Of a stretch of 64,000 bases of DNA, positions 44,248 to 52,643 are shown piece after piece. The position numbers and the translations under genes were made by a program. The stretch covers positions 1,240,001 to 1,304,000 of the forward strand of contig NZ_CP014504.1 in assembly GCF_001590605.1 (NCBI RefSeq), read 5' to 3'. This stretch comes from Pedobacter cryoconitis (GTDB taxonomy: Bacteria; Bacteroidota; Bacteroidia; Sphingobacteriales; Sphingobacteriaceae). The notes beneath the pieces are model-generated. The model was not told the origin of the DNA and did no database searches. It saw nothing but the letters and a program-made list of their open reading frames with translations. Position 1 is the first letter of the stretch. Every line of letters starts with the position of its first letter.

Positions 44248-44520
44248 GTGAAGACGAAAGACGAGCTGCTCCAGGTTAAAATAATCATCATAAGTGACGA
44301 GATTTATGTTGCTATGAATAATCCCTTTCAACAAAGCTTCAAACAGACTTATTCAGCTATTGCCCCAACTTTCCAAAGCATCAGGTACAACAGTATTTAT
44401 AATAGATCAGTGGCACTGGCCATCAGTTGGAAATTTGGGGGGGGGCGTCGGGAAAAAGAAAATGGCAACGGTATCGAAGAACACATTAATAAGTCATCAG
44501 TACTGCGGTTAAAACCATGA
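44248..44520 (+). pseudogene. C-terminal fragment of an outer-membrane beta-barrel protein
   Basis: Within this 90-aa frame, NNPFQQSFKQTYSAIAPTFQSIRYNSIYNRSVALAISWKFGGG is the typical last two barrel strands of CarboxypepD/TonB-receptor-like proteins. Compare TRSVALSVSFSFG at the end of the intact gene at 21029-23458. Nothing of the first roughly 700 residues is present upstream, so this is a remnant. The preceding 20 residues are not homologous and show that the ATG is accidental. Confidence 0.7.
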
Positions 44521-44619
44521 AATCTAGTAGCAAATCCACCAACATAGATATTTGCATATACCTGATTCCATTGAGTAAACTGATTCTTTTAGAGAGGCTA
44601 AAATAATTATAATTTCATA

Positions 44620-44627
44620 TATATTTG
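44620..44627 (+). promoter_or_regulatory. TAnnTTTG -7 element (TATATTTG) for the Crp-like gene
   Basis: Exact consensus 37 bp before the ATG at 44664; the -33 box is not clear. Confidence 0.45.
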
Positions 44628-44663
44628 GTTACGTTAAATTGAGTGATCCCAACTGAACATTAT

Positions 44664-45242
44664 ATGTACGAAATTATAACGCAATCTTTACGTGCTTTGG
44701 TAGATTTTAATGATGAGGAGCTTTTCCTGTTCATGCAGCGGCTTAAACCATTGAATTTAAAAAAGCATGACTTTTTTCTTGAATCGGGTAAGGTTTGTAA
44801 GGGAATGGTTATTATTCAGAAAGGCGGATTGAGGTATTTTTCAAGAAGTGAAAAGGGTGATTATACCTTAGGATTTTCATTTGAGGGTGATTGGCTTGGT
44901 GATTATGAAAGTTTTCTCTTGCAGACGCCATCTGCTGATTATATAGAAGCTTTAGAAGACAGTGAGTTATTTGTTTTAAGTTATGCAGATATGCAGGATT
45001 TGTATAGCTATAGTCAGCGTTTTGAAAAGTTTGGCCGGCTAATCGCTGAAAGACTCTTTATCGATGCCGTTAAAAGCAAGCGAAATTTAATTATCCAGTC
45101 TGCTGAAGACCGCTATCTGGAATTAATTGAAGGTAAACCTCAGATTTTGAACAGACTTCCTCAACATCTTATCGCCTCTTACCTTGGGATTCAACCGCAA
45201 AGCTTAAGCAGGATTCGGGCAAAATTGGCCAACCGACGTTAA
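44664..45242 (+). CDS. Crp/Fnr-type cyclic-nucleotide-binding-fold regulator
   Basis: The 192-aa protein (ATG at 44664, MYEIITQSLRALVDFNDEELFLF; the GTG at 44643 is less likely) has the short Bacteroidota Crp layout. A beta-roll domain (NLKKHDFFLESGKVCKGMVIIQKGGLRYFS and DYTLGFSFEGDWLGDYESFL) precedes a minimal HTH at the end (LPQHLIASYLGIQPQSLSRIRAKLANRR). It lacks the FNR Cys ligands and the canonical cAMP-contact residues, so the ligand is unclear. It probably controls the two membrane-protein genes that follow 108 bp downstream. Confidence 0.85.
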   Translation: MYEIITQSLRALVDFNDEELFLFMQRLKPLNLKKHDFFLESGKVCKGMVIIQKGGLRYFSRSEKGDYTLGFSFEGDWLGDYESFLLQTPSADYIEALEDSELFVLSYADMQDLYSYSQRFEKFGRLIAERLFIDAVKSKRNLIIQSAEDRYLELIEGKPQILNRLPQHLIASYLGIQPQSLSRIRAKLANRR

Positions 45243-45349
45243 CATAGGTTAATAAGCCAGTTACGCTTTTTAACTCCATATCATTTTATAGCTAAGAAAT
45301 TCCCTTCACTTTTGTGGTGTTCAGTTTAACAACTTAAACCACAACTCAA

Positions 45350-45766
45350 ATGAATCCAGCAAATGTTTTTTCAGTCGTCGGGGCAATTGCCGCCCTGCAA
45401 TGGTTTTTGTTAATCTTCTTGCCTCATTGGAAGATTACACAATTGTTAGTTCGATATCGTGTCATTCCAATGGTTCTTTCTGCCATTTATTGTATATACA
45501 TTATCGGATTTTTTAGTGTTCAAGGAGCAGGTTTTGGGTCGATTGCTGAAGTAAGAACGCTTTTCAATAACGATCAATTGCTCCTGGCAGGCTGGGTACA
45601 TTATCTTGCTTTTGATCTTTTGATTGGTTTTTACATTCTTCAATCTGCTCAGTCAAAAGCCATTTCGCACATACTGGTAATTCCATGTCTGATCCTGACT
45701 TTTATGTTTGGACCCTGTGGTTATTTACTGTATCAGGTTATACGAAAAATCAAAACTTCCATATGA
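45350..45766 (+). CDS. ABA4-like (DUF4281) membrane protein
   Basis: The 138-aa protein has four hydrophobic helices. It carries the ABA4-family pattern GWVHYLAFDLLIGFYILQSAQ...LVIPCLILTFMFGPCGYLLYQVIRK. Plant ABA4 is needed for neoxanthin synthesis, but bacterial homologues occur without carotenoid genes and have no proven role. It sits in the inner membrane. Its stop codon overlaps the next start as ATGA, so translation of the two is coupled. Confidence 0.85.
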   Translation: MNPANVFSVVGAIAALQWFLLIFLPHWKITQLLVRYRVIPMVLSAIYCIYIIGFFSVQGAGFGSIAEVRTLFNNDQLLLAGWVHYLAFDLLIGFYILQSAQSKAISHILVIPCLILTFMFGPCGYLLYQVIRKIKTSI

Positions 45767-46527
45767 AAATGCTATTTAACAGGATCAAGGCTATAAGCCC
45801 AATTTTATATTACTTTTCCCTGGGATATCTGGCTTTATTTTTAATGTTGGTTATGCTTGCTCAGTTTGACCACAGGCAACTTTCAGGTGTTAATTTGTGG
45901 CTCAAACCTGGTAAATTTGCTTTATCTATTGCCTTATATTGCTTAACATGGCCGCTTTATTTACAATTTCTGCCCTTTAAATTGTTAGGTCGCCGTTTTG
46001 CAAATTTTACAGTCTTCGCGATGAGCTTTGAAATGATTGCAATCGTTTCGCAGGCAGCTAGAGGACAGATGTCTCATTATAATATTTCAAGTACCTATAA
46101 CGCGCTTGTTTTTAGTTTGATGGGTGTTGTAATAGTTGCACAAACGTTATTTGCATTATATGTTGGCTTCACATTTTTCAAAGTAAAAGCGCTGAGCCTG
46201 AGTCCCGCTTTGCTATGGGCAATCCGGTTGGGAATCATCGTTTCGTGTATTTTTGCGCTTGAAGGAGGTATAATGGCCTCAAGGCTTTCACATGCTGTTG
46301 GCGTACCTGACGGGGGGCCTGGTTTACCCCTATTAAACTGGAGCCGAATTGCTGGTGACTTACGGATTGCACACTTCATCGGAATGCATGCATTACAGAT
46401 TTTGCCTTTATTTGTAATACTCAGTGGTATAAAGAATAGCCGTCCTGTCCTGATCTTTGCATTGCTCTATTTTGCCCTGGTCTCTCTGTTATTATATAAT
46501 GCAATGCTCGGAAGACCACTTTTCTAA
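45763..46527 (+). CDS. Seven-helix integral membrane protein of unknown function
   Basis: The 254-aa product from the ATG at 45763 (MKMLFNRIKAISPILYYFSLG) overlaps the ABA4-like stop by 4 bp; the longer frame from 45685 is embedded in that gene and is rejected. About seven transmembrane helices are seen. Charged or polar motifs between them include LAQFDHRQLSGVNLWLKPGKFALS and VGVPDGGPGLPLLNWSRIAGDLRIAHFIGMHALQILP. The conserved-looking His, Asp and Arg residues in or near helices suggest a cofactor or proton path, but I do not know the family. Operon context ties it to the ABA4-like protein. Confidence 0.7.
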   Translation: MKMLFNRIKAISPILYYFSLGYLALFLMLVMLAQFDHRQLSGVNLWLKPGKFALSIALYCLTWPLYLQFLPFKLLGRRFANFTVFAMSFEMIAIVSQAARGQMSHYNISSTYNALVFSLMGVVIVAQTLFALYVGFTFFKVKALSLSPALLWAIRLGIIVSCIFALEGGIMASRLSHAVGVPDGGPGLPLLNWSRIAGDLRIAHFIGMHALQILPLFVILSGIKNSRPVLIFALLYFALVSLLLYNAMLGRPLF

Positions 46528-46553
46528 AAAAAAACTCATTACTAGATAAAAAT

Positions 46554-46658
46554 ATGAAAATTTTAATGTTCGGCCCGGGAGTTATCTCCGCTCAATATGG
46601 ATGGATAGTAATCTGGACAAGAATGAACAACATTCAAATTCCGCGCTACAAAACATGA
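46554..46658 (+). pseudogene. N-terminal fragment of a PanE/ApbA-like ketopantoate reductase
   Basis: The first 17 codons read MKILMFGPGVISAQYGW, the dinucleotide-binding GxGxxG-type start of 2-dehydropantoate 2-reductase-like proteins. The frame then leaves homology (IVIWTRMNNIQ...) and stops after 34 residues. The roughly 280 following residues are absent. Confidence 0.65.
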
Positions 46659-46743
46659 TGATTCCACTTCCGATACTCAGTAGGTCGTAATCCCGTCTTC
46701 TCCCTGAATATTCTTGAAAAATAGAAACTGGAATCAAAGTTTA
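46646..46743 (-). pseudogene. C-terminal fragment of an AraC-family regulator
   Basis: On the minus strand the frame reads LNFDSSFYFSRIFREKTG followed by LRPTEYRKWNHHVL and a stop at 46646-46648. This is the last helix of the second AraC HTH plus a short tail. The rest of the regulator is missing, and the fragment abuts a GH106-like N-terminus. Confidence 0.72.
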
Positions 46744-47078
46744 GCTTTCCCTCTGGGAATACCAACGTTTACTTCTAAAAAAATCAGATTCCCAATACCA
46801 ACCTTTTTCATCGATTCTAAATCTTTAGTCATGGTTTCGGCAGTCATATTGCCATCCATAAAATACCAGTAAACCCCAGGTTTGTAACTGTCATCAGGTT
46901 TCAAAAATTCCAATTTCATTTTTGTTAGCTGTTCATTCGATACATTGGCAAAAAAGCAGGAAATTGCAAAAGGATGGGAAAAAGTCTTATACTTATAATT
47001 TTTAGCTATGCTCAAATGTTTAAGCTGTTTGGTTTTGCAGAAGATGCTTAAAAGTATAGAAAGTGGCCTGCTCATCAA
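46734..47078 (-). pseudogene. N-terminal fragment of a GH106-like glycosidase
   Basis: The frame contains LEFLKPDDSYKPGVYWYF followed by MDGNMTAETMTKDLESMKKVGIGN and LIFLEVNVGIPRGK. This is the same hallmark segment as residues 55-95 of the intact enzyme at 3545-6808. It ends in a stop directly at the AraC fragment, so about 900 or more residues were lost. The N-terminal half of the frame is not a convincing signal peptide and may be altered. Confidence 0.75.
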
Positions 47079-47113
47079 ATGGATTATTTGATAAATAAAA
47101 TGAACATTTTGTC

Positions 47114-47278
47114 TTATTGTAAATTTTGCGGGTAGTCTCTATAGACGGTAATAAAAAAAATTACTCCAAACATTACATCAGAACGAAATATATCTTTATT
47201 TAGACGCTCATTATCAGATAATTCGGTAACGCATATTTTTGGAAGTTCTTTAAGATTGTCTTTGGTTTCTTTTTTCAT
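47114..47278 (-). CDS. Possible 54-aa small protein
   Basis: The minus-strand frame starts MKKETKDNLKELPKICVTELSDNERLNK and continues through a hydrophobic stretch (SDVMFGVIFFITVYRDY) to TAA at 47114. A strong AGGAGAG sits 3 bp before its ATG, unusual for Bacteroidota, where Shine-Dalgarno motifs are often weak. Composition is protein-like, but I know no family. It could be a small membrane-associated peptide. It lies in a region full of fragments, so it may also be a relic. Confidence 0.42.
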   Translation of the reverse strand: MKKETKDNLKELPKICVTELSDNERLNKDIFRSDVMFGVIFFITVYRDYPQNLQ

Positions 47279-47472
47279 ATCTCTCCTAAATTATATTGTG
47301 ATTTAAACATACTATCTGGATTACACAATCTCAGTTAGGTATGATAACTAAGTTTAGTGGTACCCAAAGGTGTCTTCAAATTTATGATAGGCTTTCCCGG
47401 ATTTCCATAAATAGTTTCTTTTCCACTAATGTAGACCATTAGCGTTAAGGATTATCCTCATGCGTAGAAAAT

Positions 47473-47522
47473 GTCCGTAATTGTCCGTGGCTGTCTGCAA
47501 TTGTCCGCAGTTGTCCGTGGGT
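47473..47522. repeat. Five 10-bp tandem repeats (GTCCGTAATT type)
   Basis: Units GTCCGTAATT, GTCCGTGGCT, GTCTGCAATT, GTCCGCAGTT and GTCCGTGGGT follow without gaps. All keep GTC(C/T)G. The period is about one helical turn. Confidence 0.75.
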
Positions 47523-47623
47523 TAGTTCAATGGAAAATTATAATTTCATTAATCTTCAACTAGTTATGGTTTGGTTGTGCCTGAGTGGTGATCGGGATGA
47601 CACCAAGTTGTAAACGGGCTGTA

Positions 47624-47679
47624 AGCATGGTAAGTCTATGTCATTTCAACTAGTTGTTTTGACTTAGACTTGCCATGCT
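47624..47679. repeat. Inverted repeat enclosing CAACTAGTTG
   Basis: Arms 47624-47637 (AGCATGGTAAGTCT) and 47666-47679 are complementary at 13 of 14 positions. The 28-nt loop contains the palindrome CAACTAGTTG (47647-47656), and TCAACTAGTTA recurs near 47557. No gene is attached. Confidence 0.6.
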
Positions 47680-47713
47680 CTCGCGTTACTTTAGCATTGC
47701 TCTTACCCTAACG

Positions 47714-47746
47714 AGTACCCGGCCAGTACTCAGGCAGTACCCGGAC
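47714..47746. repeat. Three 11-bp tandem repeats (AGTACCCGGCC type)
   Basis: Units AGTACCCGGCC, AGTACTCAGGC and AGTACCCGGAC are contiguous. The 11-bp period matches that of the array at 32877-32920, though the sequence differs. The 350 bases from here to the next gene hold nothing else I can support. Confidence 0.65.
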
Positions 47747-48096
47747 GATACAGGTTCACTCGGTGCTGATCAAGTCACCCGGGCTTCAAGTATAGCGAAT
47801 TGATTTGGGACGATCATCTATCTAAATAATTGCCCGGATTTTTTCGACTTTTCAGCAGTCTGGTTTTTCGGGGGGAGGTCAACTTCAGTGCATAAATGAC
47901 ATGGATTTTAAAAGTACGTCCATTTTTTGCATTTATCAATCTAAAAACACATTGTCGGCAGAAAAGAAAATGCATGGTTTCAAATTTTATTTATTATACT
48001 AAAAATTTATAAAAATTAAAGTAAATTTAAAAATCGAACACTTATTGCGCTATTGAAAATAGTTCATGATTAAATTAATATTTATAGCTACAATTT

Positions 48097-50409
48097 ATGA
48101 TAAGAATTTTAATGTTGATTGTATCAATGCTCGCAGCTTCATGTTCCCAACAGAAATCTACTTATAAAATAGATGATTTAGATTCGAATGGCGAAATCAA
48201 TTTACAAAAATGGAATTACATCATCTTTCATGATGATACATTGCATAAAAGTCCGGATAAAAATAAAGACTATATGAAATCAATTGGTTTAGGTTCTGAA
48301 TTAGATTTTGCTAGCAACCCCAATTCTAATGGAATTTTCAGAATAAATCACTTTTTCTCAAAAGTTCCTCACACAGATGGCTTCAAAAGTTCAAAAGAAT
48401 CTATTGTCGGGTTTGAAGAAATTAGCAAGTCGGATTTAACTGGATCTATTATTTATATGTATTGTAACATCATTTCTTCAAAAGATCAAACCGGATATAT
48501 GATGAGTAGGTCTACTGATGGGTTAAAATTATGGGTTAATGGTAAAGAGATACTTCATACCGCTGAAACACGTGGATTTGAACAGTATTTCTCGGATTAT
48601 GTAAAAATCAATTTGCATAAGGGTGATAATAACATTTTATTGAAGAAGGTTGTAAATAGTACCGATTTATTGATTGAAGTTAAATTAGCCAATTACAGCA
48701 GTGCTGTGAGAGAATATAAAAAGACTTCTACCGGGCTTATTCTAAGCAATGCCATAGTTCTAGATACGATTAAACTTAGAGAAAACCAGGAGAAGTCCTT
48801 GAAAGAAGCGGTTTCTTATCAATTTAAAAATATTCAGGGCAACATTGTTTATACCACAACCAAAACACCTAATTCCTCTCAAAATATAATTACTTCATCT
48901 TTAACAGAAGGCTGTGCCTACATGTGCTCATTAACATTAGGCGGTCAAGTGATTAGTCAACCTTTTTTTAAGGGAAACCCAGATAAATATTATGAAAGAA
49001 TAAATACAAACAGATATTCATTTAATGATCACGTGCAGCAACAGATTGAACCATATATGTATAGACTGGATAAACTATTGAAACATGATTCCAGGAAATC
49101 AGATTGGTGGTGGTCATTTAAAGTTGCCAATTTAATATATGAAATAGAAAATTGTATAACTAAGCAAAAAAACAAATACCATAACGATCTAACATTTGGA
49201 ATCCAGTACAGAACCTATCTTTCGACACTTGATTCAAGTATGCAGGATTACTTGCTGATAACCCCAGATAGTTTAAGCAGTCATGAAAAAGTGCCTCTGG
49301 TTTTGGTATTACGGCCATTCATAGAAACCCAGCACCCTTTTTTGACATCACCACAAATGTCAAGATATTGGGGATTATTATGGGCAAAAAATCTTTCAAA
49401 TAAATATCGATATACGATCTTGATGCCCTCAGCCAGGCTCTATCAGCACGAACCAATGACCCCCATTGCTGAAGCTGACATTTTTCAGGCTATAGAAGAT
49501 GTGAGTAAATTTTATTCAATTGATAAAAATAGAATTTACCTGCATGGGAATTGTTCTGCCGGATATAGATCCCTGGTCTTAGCAGAACATCATCCCCACT
49601 ATTTTGCTGCTATGGGACTTTATGCACCTGTTACTCATTTGCTCAATGAAAATTCATGGATTATTAAGAATTCTCCACAAAAAAACATGAATAGTTATAA
49701 AACTATTCCAACAATATTACATTATGACCCTGTAGACACACACAATCCATATTCTGAATTTAAAGATTTCATTAAGGATTGTCATATAAAACAAATCCCT
49801 CTGACTATTTCCACAAAGAAATATTCTGGCTTACATTACAATGTTCACCTTGTCGGTGAAGAGGCATTTGATTTTTTTAAAGATAAAAAGAGGTCGACCG
49901 AGTTTAAAGCAGCTATTAGTCGTTCAGAAAATCCGGAGCGCACCATAAACCAACCTGTTATATTAGATTTTTTTGGCCACCCTTATCTATTTGTGGTAAA
50001 TGAAAAAGATCTGGCAAAGCAGGGTAAAACAGCTTATGTGGCAAGAATGATCATGAAAGAATATGAGAAACTACTATTTGCCCGCTGTCCTATTAAGTAT
50101 GACAGCGAAATTACTACCCATGATTTTGAAACTAAAAATTTGTTTTTTATCGGACATAATTTTAATAATAATCTAATTAAAAAATCACTTAAGAATATTT
50201 CCCTTTCGATCAAACATGATCAGGTAAAAATAAACAATACCCTATACCAGGGGGAAGGCATTACATTTGAAGCAATTTTTAGCAGCCCAATTAATAGCAA
50301 AAGGAATATAATTGTTTATAGTACAAACTCCATTTTGAAGTTTGAGCATAAAATATTATCCCCTTGGAAAAGTGGGTTTCAAAGACAAATAGCAATTTAT
50401 GATAATTAA
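48097..50409 (+). CDS. Lipoprotein with C-terminal serine-esterase (alpha/beta-hydrolase) domain
   Basis: The 770-aa precursor has a lipobox (MLIVSMLAASCSQQ, Cys at residue 16). Residues about 60-200 resemble a PA14/GH2-like jelly roll (TDGLKLWVNGKEILHTAE, KGDNNILLKKV). Residues about 380-610 form an esterase like the PHB-depolymerase/polyester group: VPLVLVLRP, then RIYLHGNCSAGYRSLVLAEHHPHYFAAMGLYAP with nucleophile S487, a candidate Asp in LHYDPVDTHNP, and His in SGLHYNVHLV. A further C-terminal domain follows. It should be on the outer membrane facing out. It precedes the small-peptide cassette by about 240 bp on the same strand; a shared function is possible but unproven. Confidence 0.72.
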   Translation: MIRILMLIVSMLAASCSQQKSTYKIDDLDSNGEINLQKWNYIIFHDDTLHKSPDKNKDYMKSIGLGSELDFASNPNSNGIFRINHFFSKVPHTDGFKSSKESIVGFEEISKSDLTGSIIYMYCNIISSKDQTGYMMSRSTDGLKLWVNGKEILHTAETRGFEQYFSDYVKINLHKGDNNILLKKVVNSTDLLIEVKLANYSSAVREYKKTSTGLILSNAIVLDTIKLRENQEKSLKEAVSYQFKNIQGNIVYTTTKTPNSSQNIITSSLTEGCAYMCSLTLGGQVISQPFFKGNPDKYYERINTNRYSFNDHVQQQIEPYMYRLDKLLKHDSRKSDWWWSFKVANLIYEIENCITKQKNKYHNDLTFGIQYRTYLSTLDSSMQDYLLITPDSLSSHEKVPLVLVLRPFIETQHPFLTSPQMSRYWGLLWAKNLSNKYRYTILMPSARLYQHEPMTPIAEADIFQAIEDVSKFYSIDKNRIYLHGNCSAGYRSLVLAEHHPHYFAAMGLYAPVTHLLNENSWIIKNSPQKNMNSYKTIPTILHYDPVDTHNPYSEFKDFIKDCHIKQIPLTISTKKYSGLHYNVHLVGEEAFDFFKDKKRSTEFKAAISRSENPERTINQPVILDFFGHPYLFVVNEKDLAKQGKTAYVARMIMKEYEKLLFARCPIKYDSEITTHDFETKNLFFIGHNFNNNLIKKSLKNISLSIKHDQVKINNTLYQGEGITFEAIFSSPINSKRNIIVYSTNSILKFEHKILSPWKSGFQRQIAIYDN

Positions 50410-50616
50410 ATCTATTAAATAATCAATTTAAGTTGTATTAAATTTATACTACACGATATGGCTTTTAAAAGTTTAAAAAAATGATATTAATTTCTAAATA
50501 AAATCATCAATTAAATAAAATATCGTTAAAATACTCTAGTTATATTAATAATATAACAAAAAACAACATTAATATTAAATAATTAACTCAGAAAATTAAA
50601 AATTAGAATTAATTAT

Positions 50617-50624
50617 TATATTTG
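50617..50624 (+). promoter_or_regulatory. TAnnTTTG -7 element (TATATTTG) for the small-peptide cassette
   Basis: Exact consensus ending 27 bp before the ATG at 50652. It overlaps the in-frame TTG at 50622, which excludes that codon as a start. Confidence 0.55.
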
Positions 50625-50651
50625 ATAGAACTAAACAATATTTTTAATATT

Positions 50652-50861
50652 ATGAAAAAATCACAAAAAATTTTAGGCCTAACCCTTGGTGGCTTTCTTG
50701 TTGCTGTAGGATTTGCATTTTCTGGTTTATCAGCTAGTGCTTCCGATTTATCAGAATTATCGGCTAAGGCTGGTGACTATTGCACCGGATCTTCCAATAC
50801 GGACTGCAGATCATCTGCAACAGGGAACATTTATCCGCACATGGAATCTTCGAATTTTTAA
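50652..50861 (+). CDS. Small secreted peptide, NVEALA-like
   Basis: The 69-aa peptide (MKKSQKILGLTLGGFLVAVGFAFSGLSASASDL) has a signal-type N-terminus (hydrophobic residues about 8-27, AxA near 28-30). The mature part of about 40 residues is Ser-rich with two Cys (DYCTGSSNTDCRSS) and ends HMESSNF. Size, N-terminus and the 6-bladed-propeller gene downstream fit the NVEALA-type peptides of Bacteroidota, whose function is not known. A promoter before it and a terminator right behind it show that it is transcribed as an abundant short message. The Cys pair could form a disulfide, perhaps involving the thioredoxin-like protein downstream. Confidence 0.72.
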   Translation: MKKSQKILGLTLGGFLVAVGFAFSGLSASASDLSELSAKAGDYCTGSSNTDCRSSATGNIYPHMESSNF

Positions 50862-50889
50862 TTATCAGATCTTTCCTAAACACTAACAG

Positions 50890-50917
50890 AGGGCTACATT
50901 TGAGTAGCCCTTTTGTT
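50890..50917 (+). terminator. Terminator/attenuator behind the small peptide
   Basis: An 8-bp GC-rich stem AGGGCTAC/GTAGCCCT (50890-50897 with 50904-50911), a 6-nt loop and a T-rich tail, 28 bp after the peptide stop. Same logic as at the RiPP precursor: peptide message in excess over the downstream genes. Confidence 0.8.
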
Positions 50918-50959
50918 TAGCGCCAACTTCACACAAGAGATATGTCTAATAAATAAATA

Positions 50960-52078
50960 ATGTTTAAATTTCAGAACAGGCAAATATTCGCACTCATCAC
51001 CGCGCTTCTTTTTTTTGTCACGTCGTGCAAAAATGATGCTGATCAAAAATGGAAAGAATACAATAAAAAATACAGCCCTATTACTCAAAATGTAATTCTC
51101 TCAGACTTTCCGAAACCAGATACGATCATCTTTCGGAAAACGGGACTGAACTTCGCTGATGGGATAATCGATATGGAATTCGTCGATACTTCTCTTGTAT
51201 TGTCCAGTCGAATTGATTCCTTAAATCTGATAACAATTGGTTCCAGTTCCAGCCGGGTAACTCACAAGTTGATTACTCGTGGGAAGGATAGAGATCAGTT
51301 TCTCAATGTCTCAGACATTATACTTACCGATTCGGATAAAATATTTTATGCATTTGATATCACATTAAGAAAGTTTTTCAAAATGAATATTGAGCATATT
51401 TATAAGGGCAACTATAATCCTCTCCAAGTTCTCGAATTCAATTATAAAGCGTTAAAAGGAATCAAGTCTCCAGCAGTAATTTCACCGGATACTTTTGCAG
51501 CTACCAGTTATTTTAACAGTAAGTGCCGGTATCTAATCTTTAAATCGAATGATTCTTTATACAAGGGAATCGGCGAAATGCCACCGGCAGTATCTGGATG
51601 GCCGCAAAATGAGGAAGGAGAACTAAGCGATATCAGATCAATGAGCTACAGTGCAAACCTCAAAAGAAAGCCATTTACTAAAGATATAGTTGTTGCATAT
51701 ACCACTATGCCGAGAATAGAAATCTATTCAAAAAATAGGCTGAACAAGGTTATAATTGGTCCTGATAATTTTGATCCTATATATAAGTTTGACAAAGAAG
51801 GATCCAGGTTCTTTCCTGTCGAGTATGATAAAACGAAATTCTCCAATGTCGGGCTCAAGGTTGACTCAAATTACATATATAGCTTATATTCTGGTAAATC
51901 AAATTTTGCCTCATCCGCCGAAAAGCTACTGATATTTGATTGGAAAGGAAAACCCAAGAAAGTTGTTAGTCTGGGATTTACGGCTAGTAATTTTGCGATC
52001 AGGCGCTTACCCGAAAATAAAATGATCATGTATATAATTGATAAAAATACAGGTGATCTCTTAAAAGGTGAAATTTAA
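50960..52078 (+). CDS. 6-bladed beta-propeller lipoprotein (TolB-like, NVEALA partner)
   Basis: The 372-aa precursor has a lipobox (FALITALLFFVTSCKN, Cys at about residue 23). The remainder consists of repeating four-strand blades typical of the Bacteroides BF2992/TolB-like propeller family: DGIIDMEFVDTSLVLSSRIDS, RDQFLNVSDIILTDSDKIFYAFD, IFDWKGKPKKVVSL and YIIDKNTGDLLKGEI. It probably binds a ligand or peptide at the outer membrane. It heads the unit behind the small-peptide gene; three further genes follow within 11 bp of each other. Its exact role is unknown in any organism I know of. Confidence 0.8.
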   Translation: MFKFQNRQIFALITALLFFVTSCKNDADQKWKEYNKKYSPITQNVILSDFPKPDTIIFRKTGLNFADGIIDMEFVDTSLVLSSRIDSLNLITIGSSSSRVTHKLITRGKDRDQFLNVSDIILTDSDKIFYAFDITLRKFFKMNIEHIYKGNYNPLQVLEFNYKALKGIKSPAVISPDTFAATSYFNSKCRYLIFKSNDSLYKGIGEMPPAVSGWPQNEEGELSDIRSMSYSANLKRKPFTKDIVVAYTTMPRIEIYSKNRLNKVIIGPDNFDPIYKFDKEGSRFFPVEYDKTKFSNVGLKVDSNYIYSLYSGKSNFASSAEKLLIFDWKGKPKKVVSLGFTASNFAIRRLPENKMIMYIIDKNTGDLLKGEI

Positions 52079-52088
52079 ATAAAATTCT

Positions 52089-52637
52089 ATGAAATATTTC
52101 TTTGTAATTGCCCTGTTTATTTGCAGTTCTTGCCGTCAATCGTGCTCTAAAGATGAAGCTAAAAAAGTTATGGGAGATTGGTTTTTACGCAAAATTGAAC
52201 TTCCTGAAAATATGCGTTTGATAAATTCTGAAAATGTAGATGAGAAACTGGAATTTAATATCTATACAAAAAAGTCTCATAAATATATTCTTCATTATTT
52301 CCTTGCGGACTGTGATAAATGCGTTAACGAACTTCAAGAAATTCAGAGTTATTTTAATGCACACAAAGAACAATATAAAGACACCAAATTACTTTTAATT
52401 GCCACTGGTCCAATCGATCTTTACGTAAAAGATGCAGCAAAGAAGCTAAATTTTCAATACCCCATCTATTTTGACAAAGATTATCAATCATTCAAAATTT
52501 CCAATAAACTTCCTCTTGGAGATAAGCTTTATAACACTATGCTTTTAGATGGCGATGATAAACTTTTAATTTTCGGCGCATTTTATAGCAATTCCAAGGC
52601 TGAAAAATTATATGAAGGATTAATAAGTTGTGATTAA
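52089..52637 (+). CDS. Thioredoxin-fold lipoprotein
   Basis: The 182-aa precursor has a short lipoprotein signal (YFFVIALFICSSCRQS). From about residue 60 it resembles TlpA/redoxin proteins: KYILHYFLADCDKCVNELQEIQSYF contains the CxxC pair (CDKC), and KLLLIATGP, YPIYFDKDYQSFKI and NTMLLDGDDKLLIFGAF follow. It could form or reduce disulfides in the periplasm; the two-Cys peptide upstream is a natural candidate substrate. It lies 10 bp after the propeller gene and 6 bp before the signal peptidase. Confidence 0.72.
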   Translation: MKYFFVIALFICSSCRQSCSKDEAKKVMGDWFLRKIELPENMRLINSENVDEKLEFNIYTKKSHKYILHYFLADCDKCVNELQEIQSYFNAHKEQYKDTKLLLIATGPIDLYVKDAAKKLNFQYPIYFDKDYQSFKISNKLPLGDKLYNTMLLDGDDKLLIFGAFYSNSKAEKLYEGLISCD

Positions 52638-52643
52638 AATAAC

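Noticed and set aside
45685-45762. Upstream extension of the seven-helix membrane protein
   Set aside because: These codons lie wholly inside the ABA4-like gene; the ATG at 45763 with a 4-bp stop/start overlap and a normal membrane-protein start is preferred.
46734-47078. A short intact lipoprotein or glycosidase gene
   Set aside because: Only the first strand/helix of the GH106-like domain is present; it cannot be functional.
47473-47522. Possible CRISPR array
   Set aside because: Units are only 10 bp and contiguous, with no spacers and no cas genes.
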